A stretch of DNA of 5,608 nucleotides from an uncultured Corynebacterium sp. (GTDB lineage: Bacteria > Actinomycetota > Actinomycetes > Mycobacteriales > Mycobacteriaceae). Each line of letters begins with the position of its first letter. Within the stretch, counting starts at the first letter, position 1. Under the pieces are notes generated by a model. That model saw only the letters and a list, made by a program, of their open reading frames with translations, ran no database searches and was not told the origin of the DNA. The DNA lies in contig NZ_CALUCS010000042.1 of NCBI RefSeq assembly GCF_943914615.1, positions 1 through 5,608 on the forward strand, read 5' to 3'. Positions 5,062 to 5,608 of this stretch are shown here, in pieces. A program made the translations under genes and the position numbers.

Positions 5062-5078
5062 CTAGCGCTGAACGCTAG
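5062..5078. repeat. Small inverted repeat 7 nt after the surface protein stop codon
   Basis: CTAGCG (5062-5067) and CGCTAG (5073-5078) pair around a 5-nt loop. A third CGCTAG stands at 5053-5058. No T-run follows, and the strong terminator lies only 41 nt further on, so it is probably not the main terminator. It may protect the mRNA 3' end or be incidental. Confidence 0.35.
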
Positions 5079-5084
5079 TGGCGG

Positions 5085-5608
5085 TTAGGCCTCGCCTTCT
5101 TCGCGGCGGCGGCGCAGCAGCGGGATGGCGCCGATGATCAGCGCCAGGCCGACTGCGAACACGCCGAGCACGTTCGCGCCTGTGGAGGCCAGGGTGCTCA
5201 TCCGCGGGCTATCAACCTGCTTCTGAGAGCTGGAGCTGCCGGTGCTTGCGGAGCTGCCGGTGGACGTGCTGCCCTTGGCTCCAGGCTGGCTCGGGGTGCT
5301 GGACTTGTCAGGGGTACCCGGCTTGTCTGCGTTGCCCGGCTTGCCCGGCTGCTTGGGATCCGGCTTCGGAGTGGAACCGTGAGATCCGCTACCCACGATG
5401 GCCCCGCCGATTCCCAGGGAACCGATGATGCCAGGCAGATTCGGCTTCGGGGTAACCGAACCGGAGGAATTGCCAGGTGTGTTCGGATCGTTCGGGTCCT
5501 CCGGAGTATCCGGGTTGTCCGGGTTCTCGGGTTCCTCTGGGTTGTCCGGCTGCTCCGGGTTGTCCGGGTTCTCGGGTTCCTCTGGGTTGTCCGGCTGCTC
5601 CGGGTTGT
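5085..5608 (-). CDS. C-terminal part of a sortase-anchored surface protein with NPE/NPD repeats (start lies outside the window)
   Basis: The visible 173 residues are the C-terminus of a larger secreted protein; the frame stays open through the window edge at 5608. From the N-terminal side there is an acidic Pro/Asn/Glu/Asp stalk built from 15-residue repeats (PEQPDNPEEPENPDN). A degenerate end (PDTPEDPNDPN) follows, then a Gly/Ile-rich hydrophobic stretch (LPGIIGSLGIGGAIVG, about 5391-5438). Next comes a Pro/Lys/Ser/Thr linker, then a cell-wall sorting signal: LASTG at 5192-5178, a hydrophobic segment ANVLGVFAVGLALIIGAI, and the RRRR tail. Such stalks carry N-terminal domains beyond the wall; the anchoring enzyme would be a sortase that accepts LAxTG. 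The internal GTG at 5396 is not the true start. The functional N-terminal domains cannot be seen, so adhesin, enzyme or other roles stay open. Confidence 0.85.
   Translation of the reverse strand, partial: NPEQPDNPEEPENPDNPEQPDNPEEPENPDNPDTPEDPNDPNTPGNSSGSVTPKPNLPGIIGSLGIGGAIVGSGSHGSTPKPDPKQPGKPGNADKPGTPDKSSTPSQPGAKGSTSTGSSASTGSSSSQKQVDSPRMSTLASTGANVLGVFAVGLALIIGAIPLLRRRREEGEA
5514..5608. repeat. Perfect 45-bp tandem repeat in the surface protein stalk
   Basis: Units at 5514-5558 and 5559-5603 are identical base for base, and a third begins at 5604 and leaves the window. Each encodes the 15 residues PEQPDNPEEPENPDN when read on the minus strand. The length is a multiple of three, so gain or loss of units keeps the frame and only changes stalk length. 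The total number of units lies outside this window. Confidence 0.95.

Noticed and set aside
5085..5396. Complete 103-residue protein starting at the GTG at 5396
   Set aside because: The frame is open without interruption to the window end and carries the repeats in the same frame, so this GTG is an internal valine.
5514..5608. CRISPR-like array
   Set aside because: The identical units are contiguous with no spacers and encode an in-frame Pro-rich stalk.

Overview
The window looks like chromosomal DNA of a high-GC actinobacterium, most probably Corynebacterium. The basis is high GC content, an extended -10 (GGTAGAAT) placed for leaderless translation, and a gene neighbourhood (MBL-fold hydrolase, rph, rdgB, DUF3817 protein, small WWQW membrane protein) that I recall matching M. 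tuberculosis Rv1339-Rv1343c. A sortase-anchored surface protein with a LAxTG sorting motif also fits. The species cannot be settled from this sequence alone.

Layout. Positions 21-105 hold a tRNA-Leu(UAG) on the minus strand with an encoded CCA. Divergent from it, two small integral membrane protein genes run on the plus strand: 207-650 (two membrane segments, LprD/Rv1343c-like) and 654-1019 (DUF3817). They meet tail-to-tail, with only 3 nt between, a run of minus-strand genes. Read in transcription order these are a beta-lactamase-fold hydrolase (4947-4138), RNase PH (4060-3290), the RdgB-type dITP/XTP pyrophosphatase (3248-2595), and an M20D amidohydrolase (2417-1023) with its own leader and probable promoter. 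Upstream of them, separated by a strong 14-bp stem terminator (4986-5021), is the 3' end of a cell-wall-anchored surface protein gene. It carries a perfect 45-bp tandem repeat that runs off the window edge.

How the genes fit together. rph (3' trimming of tRNA) and rdgB (removal of non-canonical purine nucleoside triphosphates) are a classic actinobacterial pair. The MBL hydrolase upstream resembles Rv1339, described as an atypical cyclic-AMP phosphodiesterase, although many pipelines would label it RNase Z-like. The M20D peptidase sits between rdgB and the DUF3817 gene, which are adjacent in mycobacteria, so it looks like an accessory insertion. The surface protein stands where mycobacteria carry murI.

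The least ordinary observations are: a 98-codon patch inside the MBL gene with no G-ending synonymous codon; a terminator-like hairpin in the tRNA leader; a LAxTG rather than LPxTG sorting signal next to exact 45-bp repeats; a dyad at the putative MBL promoter; and a degenerate 24-bp triplication between rdgB and the M20 gene. I do not see a clearly new multi-gene system here.
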